Below, piece after piece: positions 6,307 to 15,424 of a stretch of 39,749 nucleotides of DNA. The notes below the pieces were generated by a model that did not search any database, was not told where the DNA came from, and worked only from the letters and a program-made list of their open reading frames with translations. The DNA is from a virus. The stretch covers positions 1-39,749 of the IMG/VR virus record IMGVR_UViG_3300023083_000004; one strand, given 5' to 3'. Numbering within the stretch: position 1 is the stretch's first letter; each line of letters opens with the position of its first letter. Both the position numbers and the translations under genes were made by a program.

Positions 6307-8072
6307 TAGCGCTTGACCCTGATTTGACCATCGGGAGATACATACTGAGCGCCTGCCGGTAGATTGGCGTAAGAACCACGCGCATCAGCAGGGTTCAGAT
6401 AATAGGGGTTCTGGGGCGTGCCGAGACGCCCTTGGCCGCGCTGACCTTGGCCGATGATGGATTGGCGCGTCTCAAGCTGTTGTGGCGTGATGTTGAACCG
6501 CAGGCCGGGTGCGTTGGTTTGAGAACGGGTTGTAGTGGCTTGACCCCCACTCCCGCCAATAATCCGTGAGGGATCAAAACCCTGCTGCTCAGCCTCGAAT
6601 CGATACTCTCCAAGCACTTGATTATAGCGCTGTTCACGAGACCCCCGGATAGCTTCAGCCTGGCGCAGAAAGTCCTGCCGCTGATTTGGCTGCAAGCGCT
6701 GACCGTTCATGGCGCGATTAGCCATGTTTCGGATGCTATCAGGAACGCCGCCTGCATTGGACGCGGTGGCGAACTCGCCTTCGCGAACCGTGGACGTCGG
6801 GTCCAAAACTTTCATAAAGGCGAAGATCAGAGAAATGTCGCCAGCAGCGGACGGCTGCTGAACAAAGTTCCGAATCGTGCGGAAAGAGTTATCGACCTCG
6901 CGGAACTCTTTTACCTCAGGACGCGCATTAAACTCACGACGCAGTTGTGATTGAGCGACGCGCTCGCCTCGCTGTTGCGAATCCTGGGCGCGATCTTCGG
7001 CACGCAACGCAGCGGCTTCAGCCCGCGCACCAGCTGGCGTAGGACCGTTATTAGCGCCTTGGGCTACAACGCGGACGCCGCCATTGCGAGGAGCCTCGCC
7101 ACGCCCGTAATTAGGCGCACGCGTCTCATTTCCCCAAGCAATATGCCAGTGGTCGCCTTCGTTCAGAAGCTCACGCACATCCACGCCACGCGCGCGAAGT
7201 TCGGCCTTCAGTTGCTCCGGTGTGCGCCCTTGCTGCGGTGGAATATCCACTGCTTGACCGCGCAGGTGATAGCTGCGATCAGCCCCACCAGCAGAGCGAT
7301 TCTGTTCAGGTGTCCTAAGCCCGCTGTTAAACGAGACGCCGGGAATAACAGTCTGGATAACGTCGATAACGTCCACGGGCCCCGACGAGCGGCCAGCGCT
7401 CTCTGGTGCTGGCTGGTCAATCTGAACAATGCTGGAAGAGCCGTCGCTATTTTGAACCGTGACAGTTTTGGGTTCTCTCGTATCGAGAATGGGTTGATAA
7501 GTTTGGGGGTCCACCAGGACGCCGCCAACCTCAATAGGCTTGGGAGGAGCGGCAAACTGTCGAACGGGATCAGGATTTCCCGGTTCGAAGACAAGCAAAT
7601 TGTCGCCTGCTTTCTGGAAGGAAAGCTCGCGCAACTGCTGGCCGCTTATCTGCTCAATCTGGTCCAGAATGCCGGGATTTGAGGCAATCTGTTCCCCAAG
7701 TTGGGCGATTTGGTCTGGACGTGTACCCATTTGCTGAAGCGCGGGCGCAAGCGCATTATACGCCTCAAGGACGTTTCCTCCCTGCTGACGTACGGTCTTC
7801 AGGCCACGAGCGGCATTTAGCGTGAACTGAAGTTGTTCGGCGGTGGCGGCTTCCTGCTGAGCCTGCTGAGCGACTTGCTCCTGCTGACCACGCTGGCGTA
7901 GCGCCAGCCCGCCTTGCAGGTCGCCCGCACCCAGCAGGGCACCGGACGCAGCGCCGAAGTTCCCACCCTGCAAGGCGCGGCCAGCCTGGACCTGAGCGCG
8001 ATCCTGATACAGGCCCTTGACCCAGTCCTGACCGGATTGGACGCCAGAGAGGAAGTCGTATTGACCAGCCAT
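6306..8072 (-). CDS. Ejection protein with M15-type D,D-peptidase domain (gp20 position)
   Basis: This 588-residue protein has a Gln/Ala-rich helical N-terminus (about 1-150). A compact domain at about 240-315 carries 'GVSFNSGLRTPEQN', 'SYHLRGQAVDI' and 'EGDHWHIAWG'. These match the zinc site of peptidase family M15 (VanY / L-Ala-D-Glu peptidase type): His269, Asp276 and His310, with His308 beside it. The rest (about 340-588) is helical and Gln-rich, as in virion ejection proteins. It probably travels in the virion and opens peptidoglycan cross-links during DNA entry. The two neighbours are also ejection-protein candidates, and start and stop overlap both by one base. Confidence 0.8.
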   Translation of the reverse strand: MAGQYDFLSGVQSGQDWVKGLYQDRAQVQAGRALQGGNFGAASGALLGAGDLQGGLALRQRGQQEQVAQQAQQEAATAEQLQFTLNAARGLKTVRQQGGNVLEAYNALAPALQQMGTRPDQIAQLGEQIASNPGILDQIEQISGQQLRELSFQKAGDNLLVFEPGNPDPVRQFAAPPKPIEVGGVLVDPQTYQPILDTREPKTVTVQNSDGSSSIVQIDQPAPESAGRSSGPVDVIDVIQTVIPGVSFNSGLRTPEQNRSAGGADRSYHLRGQAVDIPPQQGRTPEQLKAELRARGVDVRELLNEGDHWHIAWGNETRAPNYGRGEAPRNGGVRVVAQGANNGPTPAGARAEAAALRAEDRAQDSQQRGERVAQSQLRREFNARPEVKEFREVDNSFRTIRNFVQQPSAAGDISLIFAFMKVLDPTSTVREGEFATASNAGGVPDSIRNMANRAMNGQRLQPNQRQDFLRQAEAIRGSREQRYNQVLGEYRFEAEQQGFDPSRIIGGSGGQATTTRSQTNAPGLRFNITPQQLETRQSIIGQGQRGQGRLGTPQNPYYLNPADARGSYANLPAGAQYVSPDGQIRVKR

Positions 8073-8908
8073 TAATACAGCCCGTAGAGAGAGCCGCCCT
8101 TGGCGAGCGGATTATAATTTCCCGAGCCGTAGTTGTTCGCTAGTCCCGCGCCAATGCCCGCGATGTTCTGGAATATGCCGGAGTTAATCGCGCCTTGGTT
8201 TTGGTACGAAGAAGCGAGTGTTGCTCCGGTATTGGTCGCGATATTCCCAACTTGATTAGCATAACTCTGGCCTAGCTGCGCCGTGTTGTTCGCAGCCGTC
8301 TGACCGACACCAGCCAACGAAGCCAGCCGGTTAGCGTAGTTATTGAACTCACTGGAAGCGAGATTTCCGCTGTACTGCAAGGCCGCCTTCTGAGCCGCGC
8401 CACTGTCCTGAATACCCAAGGCGCTGTTTCGGGCGGTCAGAGCACGGGCCTGTTCGTTCTGCCTGAACTGATAGTCGGGGGAGGCCATAAAACCAGCCAT
8501 GCCAGACGGAGCCGCAGCGCCCCCTGTCGTAGTCGTTCCGCCCTGACGGTTTTCCGCCTGTCCGTACTGTTGATAGTGGTTCAGGGCTGATCCGCCGAAC
8601 GCACCGCCTTGAACGGCTTGAGCCACGTCAGGGTTAGCCGCTAGATACCCGGCTTCGTTGAACGAGGCCGAATTCTGGGCCGTAGGGAGGCCATACAGCG
8701 AGGCTAGTTGATTGAGAGCGCCCGTGCCCGTCGCCAGCCACGGCTGCTGATCGGCGCGGCTCTGGTCGAACTGACGGCGCTGCTCCGCAGTCGCCTGATC
8801 CGCCGCCGCAGTCGTTGCCGAAATAGCCTTGTTGTTCGCCTTGGATGCGCTGTTCGCCGCAAGGAGACTCCCTCCGGCTCCAATGGCTGCTGCGGCGACT
8901 ACTGGCAT
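8072..8908 (-). CDS. DNA-ejection protein (gp7 position)
   Basis: The 278-residue product starts with a hydrophobic, small-residue stretch ('MPVVAAAAIGAGGSLLAAN') and continues as Ala/Asn/Gln/Ser-rich sequence. This composition is typical of P22 gp7-like internal proteins and related 'DNA transfer' proteins. A short 'GYLAANPDVAQAVQGGAF' motif appears at about 86-104, similar to repeats seen in surface and virion proteins. The ATG at 8908 lies inside the end of the upstream gene and has AGGA before it. Function is inferred from composition and gene order. Confidence 0.7.
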   Translation of the reverse strand: MPVVAAAAIGAGGSLLAANSASKANNKAISATTAAADQATAEQRRQFDQSRADQQPWLATGTGALNQLASLYGLPTAQNSASFNEAGYLAANPDVAQAVQGGAFGGSALNHYQQYGQAENRQGGTTTTGGAAAPSGMAGFMASPDYQFRQNEQARALTARNSALGIQDSGAAQKAALQYSGNLASSEFNNYANRLASLAGVGQTAANNTAQLGQSYANQVGNIATNTGATLASSYQNQGAINSGIFQNIAGIGAGLANNYGSGNYNPLAKGGSLYGLY

Positions 8909-9351
8909 AATTTACGTCCTACGGGCGAAGCATAGAAAGCCTCGCGGGTGAGCATCCACAGCTTAAGCCGTTTTGTGAGACCTACATAGCAGAAATCGCC
9001 CTGACTTTGCCAGCCATGGCTTTTAGGAGGTCGAGACCGCCAGTTTTCTTCCTGTTCGTGGGTGAAAATTACCTGAGTCGTTTTGAACGCCTCGTGCATG
9101 AACAGCTTGCCGTTCGTAGCAACCTCACGCCCCCAGCCTTCCGGCGTGTAGAGCGTGTGCATCTCACGGACGAGGCCGAAGCCGTCTAGCCCTAGCAGCA
9201 ACACACCCCCATGCTCGGACCGAAGCGGCATATTCAGTTCACGAGACACGATGTCTTTCAGGCTGAACGGTTCGGTCCCCATGAAAATATGGGGCGAAAC
9301 AGCCTCGTGCGCTGCGACACCATCCCAGAACAGGTAATCCCGCTCAATCAC
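8899..9351 (-). CDS. Virion assembly protein (gp14 position, possible acyltransferase fold)
   Basis: This 150-residue protein lies between the needle candidate and the first ejection protein, the place of P22 gp14. Its layout ('GVLLLGLDGFGLVREMHTLY', then 'EAFKTTQVIFTHEQE' and a final 'GLTKRLKLWMLTREAFYASP') has the strand-helix rhythm of the small GNAT-like internal proteins seen in podoviruses. I see no clear acetyl-CoA P-loop motif. The start overlaps the upstream stop (ATGA). A role in assembling or loading ejection proteins is inferred from context. Confidence 0.5.
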   Translation of the reverse strand: MIERDYLFWDGVAAHEAVSPHIFMGTEPFSLKDIVSRELNMPLRSEHGGVLLLGLDGFGLVREMHTLYTPEGWGREVATNGKLFMHEAFKTTQVIFTHEQEENWRSRPPKSHGWQSQGDFCYVGLTKRLKLWMLTREAFYASPVGRKLCQ

Positions 9352-10037
9352 GTCGTGCGCCTTGCGAAGATGTACAGCAACAGAGAACTGACTGCGGTTC
9401 CGCTCGTACGTCGGGCGTCGATACGGTAGGAGATCGCGCCTGTGTTCGTGCGTGCTTCTACAAAATCCTGAACCTCTGACGAACTCAGGTTCGTCACGGT
9501 ATAGGTCGATCCATCGAACGTGCGGATATTCATCTCGCCCGTAAATCGGGTCGTCTCCGTCATGCCGTCAATCTCGACAATCCGGAACTCTCCGTTAGCG
9601 CCTGTTCCAGCGACAGACACGTCACCGTCCTGTTGTGGCCCTGAGCCGGTAATCGTCAGGTTACCCGCGACCACGCCAGTCAGGTTCACAGTCGGACCAT
9701 TTACCCATGCGTTCAGCGTTGGCAGGTCAATAGAAGGATTCGACGCAGAACCTGAGGTCGCGGTTCCGCCTGCCGCATCAGCCGTTTCTTGCGCGTTGTT
9801 TGCGGCCTGTTGAGCGGCCTGCGCTGCTGTTGACGTGGCCTGTAGCTGCGCCACGACGACCTGAAGGTCAGCGACGATCTGGGCGATGGCAGCCGTTGCG
9901 TCGGCGTTCTGATTCAACGCCGTCTGGATCGACCCAATCAGATCGATATTGAGGAACCGCAGAAAGTCCGACGTAGGCAAGCCCTTCTGATCCACGATGG
10001 GAAGTCGCGCCTGACGTGTTGGGAGCTTGTACACCAT
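9348..10037 (-). CDS. Tail needle / stabilisation protein candidate (gp26 position)
   Basis: The 229-residue product has an N-terminal motif 'MVYKLPTRQARLPIVDQKG' ending in 'PTSDFLRFLN'. A heptad-like helical region rich in Ala, Gln and Val spans about 40-95. A beta-rich C-terminal domain covers about 100-229. A plug-like N-terminus, a trimeric coiled coil and a tip domain is the architecture of P22 gp26, which closes the portal channel, and the gene follows the gp10 homologue as in P22. The sequence is not obviously homologous to gp26, so a short tail fibre is an alternative. It overlaps gp10-like by one base (TGATG). Confidence 0.55.
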   Translation of the reverse strand: MVYKLPTRQARLPIVDQKGLPTSDFLRFLNIDLIGSIQTALNQNADATAAIAQIVADLQVVVAQLQATSTAAQAAQQAANNAQETADAAGGTATSGSASNPSIDLPTLNAWVNGPTVNLTGVVAGNLTITGSGPQQDGDVSVAGTGANGEFRIVEIDGMTETTRFTGEMNIRTFDGSTYTVTNLSSSEVQDFVEARTNTGAISYRIDARRTSGTAVSSLLLYIFARRTT

Positions 10038-11416
10038 CAGCGAGACGGCTCGTTCACGGTAGCCGCCGAGATCGTCACCACGACATCATCGGTGATCGTT
10101 ATCTTGAAGAGTCGGCCAGGATAGCGCATCGCCCCGAGCGACCAGATACGCACCGGTTCGCCGTATCGACCCTGTGGCTGCAGTGCAACCTCTTCATAAT
10201 CGCCGTACGTTTCCAGATCGTCTGACCATGAAACCCGCGCGCGCGGATAAAGGTTTGGATCGGTCGCCGTGCCTGTCGTGGCGTAAAGCTCGAAACTGTT
10301 GCAACGAACCATACCGCCAGCCACAGGCGCACCGCCCGTTACTTCGCGAACCATGGGCTCGCCATTGTCATTCGCGCGTTCCTGATCTACGCGGTACAGC
10401 AGGCCTTCCTCGTCGTCTCCACAGACCACGAACGTGTCGCCGCTATCGCCTACGTGTGCGCGCCAGAACGGACGCCCATAGGACCCGAACTCCGACCACT
10501 GCTGCGAAGACACGTCATAAGCCCACGTGCCGAACTCGGTCGTGAGGATGTACAAGCGGTGTCCGTCTGTATCGAAAGCCCATGCCCTCAAGAACTCAGG
10601 CGCAGACTTCCTGACCTGTTCCTCAATCGTGTGGGTCGAAAACCGCACGGGAGACGCGTCACCACGATAAACGACGCCGTCGTTTCCGACCCACGCCAGC
10701 GAGTTGTCATACCGGCAGACCGTGTCTCTGGCGCGCGTGCCGACATCATAATTGCGGCCCGGAATCCGCTGGAACGGAAGATCGGCGTCGCCGGTCGCAA
10801 CGTGAACCTCCGTTCCTTCCTCTTTCAGGAACCACAGTTCGTCTCCGACACGCTCAACCTTGACGTTGTTTCCCGGAACGCTGGCCGTGGAGAAGAAATC
10901 CAAACCGCCGGGGTCAGTCGCGCCCGGTTCGATGTAGTATACCCGCGCTGACCCCGGCGTAGCGTCCGTCAGCAGGAAATACCCGTTCAGTTCCGCGACA
11001 GACGACACCGGACGCGAATCTGGCATGACGATCTGCGTTGGTGCGCCGCCAGTGGTCGAGTAGGCGTTTCCACCGCTGACGGTGATGGCTTTTGCCGACG
11101 TTGAGGCAGTTGAGGTGCGGTCTGTACCCGGAAGCGAACCTAGCAGGGTCACGGTCGCGGCCAGGGTGACGCGAAACCACTGCACGCCACTGGCGACAAG
11201 GAAGTCCCCGCCAATCGCGCCCGCGCGCCTGAACACGCCGCGTATAGGCCCCGTGCCGGCTTCGGAAAACAGCGCCAGACCGGGGCGCTGGATATGGTCG
11301 ATGCCGTTGATCTGGTTCGTCTCGGACTTCTCGACAAGCATATTCAGCGCGCGAACGGTAGGGTTCCACGTACTGCGGCGCTTGTGCGAAGAGAGGCCGA
11401 GAGGGATTTCAGGCAT
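10037..11416 (-). CDS. P22 gp10-like packaged-DNA stabilisation protein
   Basis: This 459-residue protein has the characteristic opening of the gp10 family: 'MPEIPLGLSSHKRRSTWNPT', then 'GPIRGVFRRAG' and repeated beta-propeller-like blades ('RLYILTTEFGTWAYDVSSQQW'). P22 gp10 is 472 residues. Six copies bind beneath gp4 and hold the tailspikes and needle, sealing packaged DNA. It lies downstream of the gp4-like gene, with three extra virion genes inserted between them. The start follows the upstream TGA by one base. Confidence 0.85.
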   Translation of the reverse strand: MPEIPLGLSSHKRRSTWNPTVRALNMLVEKSETNQINGIDHIQRPGLALFSEAGTGPIRGVFRRAGAIGGDFLVASGVQWFRVTLAATVTLLGSLPGTDRTSTASTSAKAITVSGGNAYSTTGGAPTQIVMPDSRPVSSVAELNGYFLLTDATPGSARVYYIEPGATDPGGLDFFSTASVPGNNVKVERVGDELWFLKEEGTEVHVATGDADLPFQRIPGRNYDVGTRARDTVCRYDNSLAWVGNDGVVYRGDASPVRFSTHTIEEQVRKSAPEFLRAWAFDTDGHRLYILTTEFGTWAYDVSSQQWSEFGSYGRPFWRAHVGDSGDTFVVCGDDEEGLLYRVDQERANDNGEPMVREVTGGAPVAGGMVRCNSFELYATTGTATDPNLYPRARVSWSDDLETYGDYEEVALQPQGRYGEPVRIWSLGAMRYPGRLFKITITDDVVVTISAATVNEPSR

Positions 11417-11417
11417 G

Positions 11418-11987
11418 TCAGGTCAAGCGGGTCCACTTCAAGGCAGATGTACCACTATCCCACTGGCAGACATAGGTCTGCGTCGCGCCAAGAAGATTGG
11501 CGATACCAGACCCCAGACCTGTTCCAAGAATGTTGAGGTTTCCTAGCAGCGAAGACAGACTGTTCTTGATGACCTTCTGATCTCCGGGTCTTCCGCGCAA
11601 GGTGCTTAGCGTCAGTGTCCGCGTGACTCCCAGACCAATCGACCCCGTCAGGTCAATCACATCGCCACTGATCAGCGGGTCAGCCGTCATGTTCGTCGCG
11701 ACAGACATCGTCTGGAACGACTGAGCTGCGCCGGAAGGCGTCCAGTAATACAGCCCCGATACGCTGTCGAAGTCGCACCGCAGAACCTTGTCGATGGAGC
11801 CGCCGTAGTTATTCACGCGCGCATATTTTCCCCGAACAGTGGATGAGGGTGAATATGACGTGTGTAGGCTTTCCACCGTCGTGATTGACGGAGAAACAAA
11901 CGACGGAGTCGCGGAAAGCTGCGCTGTAATCGCCGCGATCTGCGCGTCAAACGATTCTTGCGTTACCTGAGGCGGCGGATAAAACAC
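11418..11987 (-). CDS. Unrecognised virion protein between esterase and gp10-like genes
   Basis: The 189-residue product starts at a GTG (11987) with AGGGGAG upstream. It has a helical N-terminus ('QESFDAQIAAITAQLSATPS'), a beta-rich middle, and ends 'QTYVCQWDSGTSALKWTRLT', resembling the final strands of phage fibre domains. It is likely a small fibre or decoration protein of the tail. About 106 bases without a gene separate it from the esterase, the longest gap in this half of the operon apart from the one before the scaffold. I see no recognisable promoter there. Confidence 0.55.
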   Translation of the reverse strand: MFYPPPQVTQESFDAQIAAITAQLSATPSFVSPSITTVESLHTSYSPSSTVRGKYARVNNYGGSIDKVLRCDFDSVSGLYYWTPSGAAQSFQTMSVATNMTADPLISGDVIDLTGSIGLGVTRTLTLSTLRGRPGDQKVIKNSLSSLLGNLNILGTGLGSGIANLLGATQTYVCQWDSGTSALKWTRLT

Positions 11988-12093
11988 GGCAAAACTCCCC
12001 TATGTCGGGAAATGGCATACAGGGAAAGGGCGGGTTTTCATAGTGGATGCGTTCGGTTGATGTAGGGGCGGTGGGGTTAGAGGATCGGGCACA

Positions 12094-14355
12094 TCAGTTC
12101 GATCCGAAGACAGTCAGCGCGGCCAGAGTGGCGTTCTTGTGGTCGGCAACCTCCGCACCCGTGAGGCTTCGGCTGAAGCTGTATGTTGACGTTATAGCGG
12201 CATTACCTGTGGTCGAAGACTGCCCCAGGATCATGTTGGTAGCCGTATTGCCCGTGCTGGCGTTGGTCGGCGACTTGATCAACGTTCCGGCAGGACCATA
12301 GATTTCGTTCGTAGCTGCCCCTGATCGGTTGAACAGCCGGTAGCCCGGTTGATTGGAGAGGTCGCCTGCGACAGTGAAGTTGATGTTGGCGCTATTGATG
12401 CGGACGCGACCGGTTCCATCCGCGTTCACCCGTGCTGACAAGCTCAGGTCAGACGAGCCGTAATCCGGCACGGCTGATGTTCCCATGGCCTTGTAATACA
12501 TGCCGAACGCAACGCTGTTCTGCGACGCGCTGACCGAGGGGTTGACCGCCGTGTTAAGGCCGCGCGCCGAGACCGCGCCGGGGTTGAACCCGCTGCCCGC
12601 CGTGTAGGGAATGCGCGAGCCACCAGCATTCGCGAGATACTGCATGACGGTCGTCTGATCTGCGAGATTGATCCTGGCGGAGATGGCATCGCCGAAATCG
12701 GACTGTTGCGACAGCAGGGCCGAACCCCACGTACTCGCGGCTTTGGCTACGAAGTAAGCTTCGACGCCCGCCCGCTCTGTCGCGTTCAGGCTCTTGCCAT
12801 TGTTGGCCGCGACTGTCGCCAGGTATGCGTTCGTGTCGGACCTGTAGGTGCTGGGGCTGGCCTCGCTGGTGATAGACCAGATCGCTGTAACCCCGCCAAC
12901 GGTCACGCTGGGCGACGTGGTGACCCCCGCTGCGCCGGAGGTCGCCCGAACCTGTAGGGTCTGGAAACGGCTATCGATAAAGCCAGCCGCGCTTGTCCAG
13001 TCTGTACCCGGCGTAATGACGTTGGTGTAGAGGCCCTCGACGCTGGGCTCTACCGTTCGCCACTCGCATCCCGAAACTGATACAGGCGATCTCCGCTCAA
13101 AGCCTGTGAGGGTGATCGCGGGGGATCGTACGACGGTTCCGGCTGTCGCTCCGGTCAGGGCGGGGAAGGCGAAGGCGTTTGGCACGGTGTTCAGGGCGCT
13201 GCCGTAAGTGGCGTCATGTGTCCCGTTGATCGCTGCAAACAGCCGCGCGCCCTTGTCCGCTTGCCAAGTGTCACCAGTGGGCTCGCCGGGATGGATTTCG
13301 GTGAGGCGAGCGTAGTCAGTCGATACGACAATCGAACGCGTAGGGTCGGCGGCGGCGACAGCGCAATCCGCTTCGCGAACAAGGTGGCCGCCCCTGTAAT
13401 AGGGCACGGTCCCGCCTTGCGTTGTTTGGTAGTCCATCGGCCTAATACGCATGGTGATGACCCGTGCGTTGGGCTGACCAGTCCTCAATCTGGTTGCAGC
13501 AACCGCCGCCGTCCAGTTCGGATTGTAGGCCCCACCAAGGGCACCTGTGTTATCAAAGGCGTCCGCCTCGCCCTGCTGCTTAACGATGACGAGTTCTGGG
13601 GTCTTGCCGCGAGAGGTGACCTCTGCCAGCGCGGCGATGACATCCGCGATCCACTGTTCAAAGAGGGTCCCGCTGCCATCCGCCGCCCACGTCGAAAGAC
13701 CCGCGTTTGCCGCGAGCTGGGTTCCGTTAACCCCGCCCTTGACGAAGTTGATACGGGTGCCGGGGAACGCTGCCTTGAACAGCAGAGCCATATAGGCCTC
13801 TGCCCCGTAGGCGTTGGCGGCGTTGCGCTGTTCAGAGTTGACCCGCGCCCTGTAAGGCTGGAATGACGGAGTCGCGTCCCCGCCGCGCCACATATAAACG
13901 TCGCCCAGAGCGGCGGACAATGCTGCGGGAGCCGTGGCCGAAGAGTTGCCCGCATCCCGCCCGTTGGATTGGGCGGGGCCAAACGCCACGACCATTTCCA
14001 TCACCGGCCCCACACCGCCCGTGATAAGAACGCCAACGCTTGTACGCGGACTGTTCGTCGCCCCCGCCAACGTCTCAACGATATTAACCGCGCCCTCAGT
14101 CGTAGGCGTACCCGACACAGTCGATCCCACGACCGACAGACCCGCAGACCCCGCACCGGTCAAGGACAGAGTCGAACCGCTCGTCTTGCCCGTCACCGTG
14201 CCGCTGTATGGCGCGCCGACATTGGCGGTATTCGGAGACAAGGACAGCGCGACCAAAGACGGCGGCCCCGCGAATATGCCATGTGACAGCAGCGCCTTAC
14301 GACGCCGCCTGCCGGGATGGTTCGGCATAACCTGACCAGGGAACGCGAAAGGCAT
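12094..14355 (-). CDS. Tail-associated SGNH-hydrolase (carbohydrate O-acetylesterase-like)
   Basis: This 753-residue protein has three parts. Residues about 33-105 form an Ig-like putative He_PIG domain ('LSLSPNTANVGAPYSGTV...SGTPTTEG'). Residues about 118-380 form an SGNH hydrolase of the sialate-O-acetylesterase type: 'FGPAQSNG' (nucleophile Ser130), 'VKGGVNGTQLA' (block II), 'KQQGEAD' (260-265) and 'LTEIHPG' with catalytic His355. The usual Asp before that histidine appears as Glu353 or is shifted. The C-terminus (about 560-753) looks like a concanavalin/LamG-type binding domain ('YSFSRSLTGAEVADHKNATL'). It probably deacetylates a surface polysaccharide during adsorption. Position inside the tail genes supports a virion role. 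Confidence 0.8.
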   Translation of the reverse strand: MPFAFPGQVMPNHPGRRRRKALLSHGIFAGPPSLVALSLSPNTANVGAPYSGTVTGKTSGSTLSLTGAGSAGLSVVGSTVSGTPTTEGAVNIVETLAGATNSPRTSVGVLITGGVGPVMEMVVAFGPAQSNGRDAGNSSATAPAALSAALGDVYMWRGGDATPSFQPYRARVNSEQRNAANAYGAEAYMALLFKAAFPGTRINFVKGGVNGTQLAANAGLSTWAADGSGTLFEQWIADVIAALAEVTSRGKTPELVIVKQQGEADAFDNTGALGGAYNPNWTAAVAATRLRTGQPNARVITMRIRPMDYQTTQGGTVPYYRGGHLVREADCAVAAADPTRSIVVSTDYARLTEIHPGEPTGDTWQADKGARLFAAINGTHDATYGSALNTVPNAFAFPALTGATAGTVVRSPAITLTGFERRSPVSVSGCEWRTVEPSVEGLYTNVITPGTDWTSAAGFIDSRFQTLQVRATSGAAGVTTSPSVTVGGVTAIWSITSEASPSTYRSDTNAYLATVAANNGKSLNATERAGVEAYFVAKAASTWGSALLSQQSDFGDAISARINLADQTTVMQYLANAGGSRIPYTAGSGFNPGAVSARGLNTAVNPSVSASQNSVAFGMYYKAMGTSAVPDYGSSDLSLSARVNADGTGRVRINSANINFTVAGDLSNQPGYRLFNRSGAATNEIYGPAGTLIKSPTNASTGNTATNMILGQSSTTGNAAITSTYSFSRSLTGAEVADHKNATLAALTVFGSN

Positions 14356-14358
14356 TCG

Positions 14359-14793
14359 CTACCAGACCTGAACGCCGAGACCCGCAACGGTCGCACCCGC
14401 AGACGCGCCGACATAGCGGAAGGGGACCGTGGGGGCGTATGGGAATTCGAACTGGCCGGGAATGCCCGACGCAGCAGCCGGGACAACGTCGGCAGGCGCG
14501 CCGGACGGAGGCGTTGCACCGTTCGACGTGGGCCAGAAATAGATCGGGGCGGCGGTGTAGTTCGTCAGCCTAGCCCCACGTCGGTTCGCATTCGCTGTGA
14601 ACAAATCGCCCGCTGTGTTGGCAACGACCGTGATCAGAGAGAACGCTGGATCGGACTGCGCGGCGGTGACAAATTGGGGAGAGGTCGAGGACGTGCCTAC
14701 TGGCGCGGAGACAGTGCCGTCCGCTGCTACAGTTCCCTCAATGACGACCCCGGAAAGGGGACCGCCGCCGTTATACCTGTTACCAATAGCCAC
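14359..14793 (-). CDS. Unrecognised small virion protein
   Basis: The 144-residue product has a beta-rich, Gly/Ala/Pro-rich sequence beginning 'MAIGNRYNGGGPLSGVVIEG' and ending 'VGASAGATVAGLGVQVW'. It has no helix-rich or catalytic region. It overlaps the end of the gp4-like gene by 14 bases and ends three bases before the esterase start. A head-tail joining or decoration role is possible from position only. Confidence 0.55.
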   Translation of the reverse strand: MAIGNRYNGGGPLSGVVIEGTVAADGTVSAPVGTSSTSPQFVTAAQSDPAFSLITVVANTAGDLFTANANRRGARLTNYTAAPIYFWPTSNGATPPSGAPADVVPAAASGIPGQFEFPYAPTVPFRYVGASAGATVAGLGVQVW

Positions 14794-15424
14794 AATCGCT
14801 CTCCGCGTTGCCGTAGTTCATAACCAGCGCAAGCCGGTATTTGTTTGCAGCAAGCGGGGTCGCTTGACTGATTAGGGAATCACCATACTGGTCAGCGAGG
14901 CGCAAAGCCATAACCGCTGCCAGCCCATCGCTGTTTCGCGCGCTCAACGGCGCTTCAGAATCCAGCGTAAGATTGTCAATCCGCATCCAGCGCTGGATCG
15001 TCCCGTCGTAAATGTATGTTGCGCGATCATCGTTGAATTTGGACGTAATACGGATGATCGACTTATCAGGAGGCACGTTAGACCCGTCATCGCCTCCAAG
15101 CGGCACGTTCAAGCCCCAGCCATAGTCGCGACAAGGCCGCCATGTGTACCAGTAGTTATACGGCACGGTGTCAGGAAGCGTGATCGTGACTGTTTCGTCG
15201 TTCAGTTCGTTGATGTGCTGATTGATGCCAGCGGTCGCAGAAAACGGGCCGTTGATCGGAATATCGCTTACGCGTCCACACGTCCCGTTCGTAATGAGTT
15301 CTTGATAGAACGACGACAGGGACGACAACGCATCGGTTGCCGCCCCGTCGCTTGCAGACCCGCCAGCACGAAGCACGCCCAATTTCTTGAGCGCACTCGT
15401 GATGATGTCGCGGGTCGTTACCAT
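14780..15424 (-). CDS. P22 gp4-like tail accessory factor / head completion protein
   Basis: This 214-residue protein begins 'MVTTRDIITSALKKLGVLRA' followed by a second helix 'DALSSLSSFYQELITNG'. This is the helical start typical of P22 gp4-type tail accessory factors, which bind the portal ring first and begin tail assembly. P22 gp4 is 166 residues; this version has an extra beta-rich stretch in the middle (about 85-145). It comes after the capsid genes as in P22. The start overlaps the previous stop by one base. Confidence 0.75.
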   Translation of the reverse strand: MVTTRDIITSALKKLGVLRAGGSASDGAATDALSSLSSFYQELITNGTCGRVSDIPINGPFSATAGINQHINELNDETVTITLPDTVPYNYWYTWRPCRDYGWGLNVPLGGDDGSNVPPDKSIIRITSKFNDDRATYIYDGTIQRWMRIDNLTLDSEAPLSARNSDGLAAVMALRLADQYGDSLISQATPLAANKYRLALVMNYGNAESDCGYW

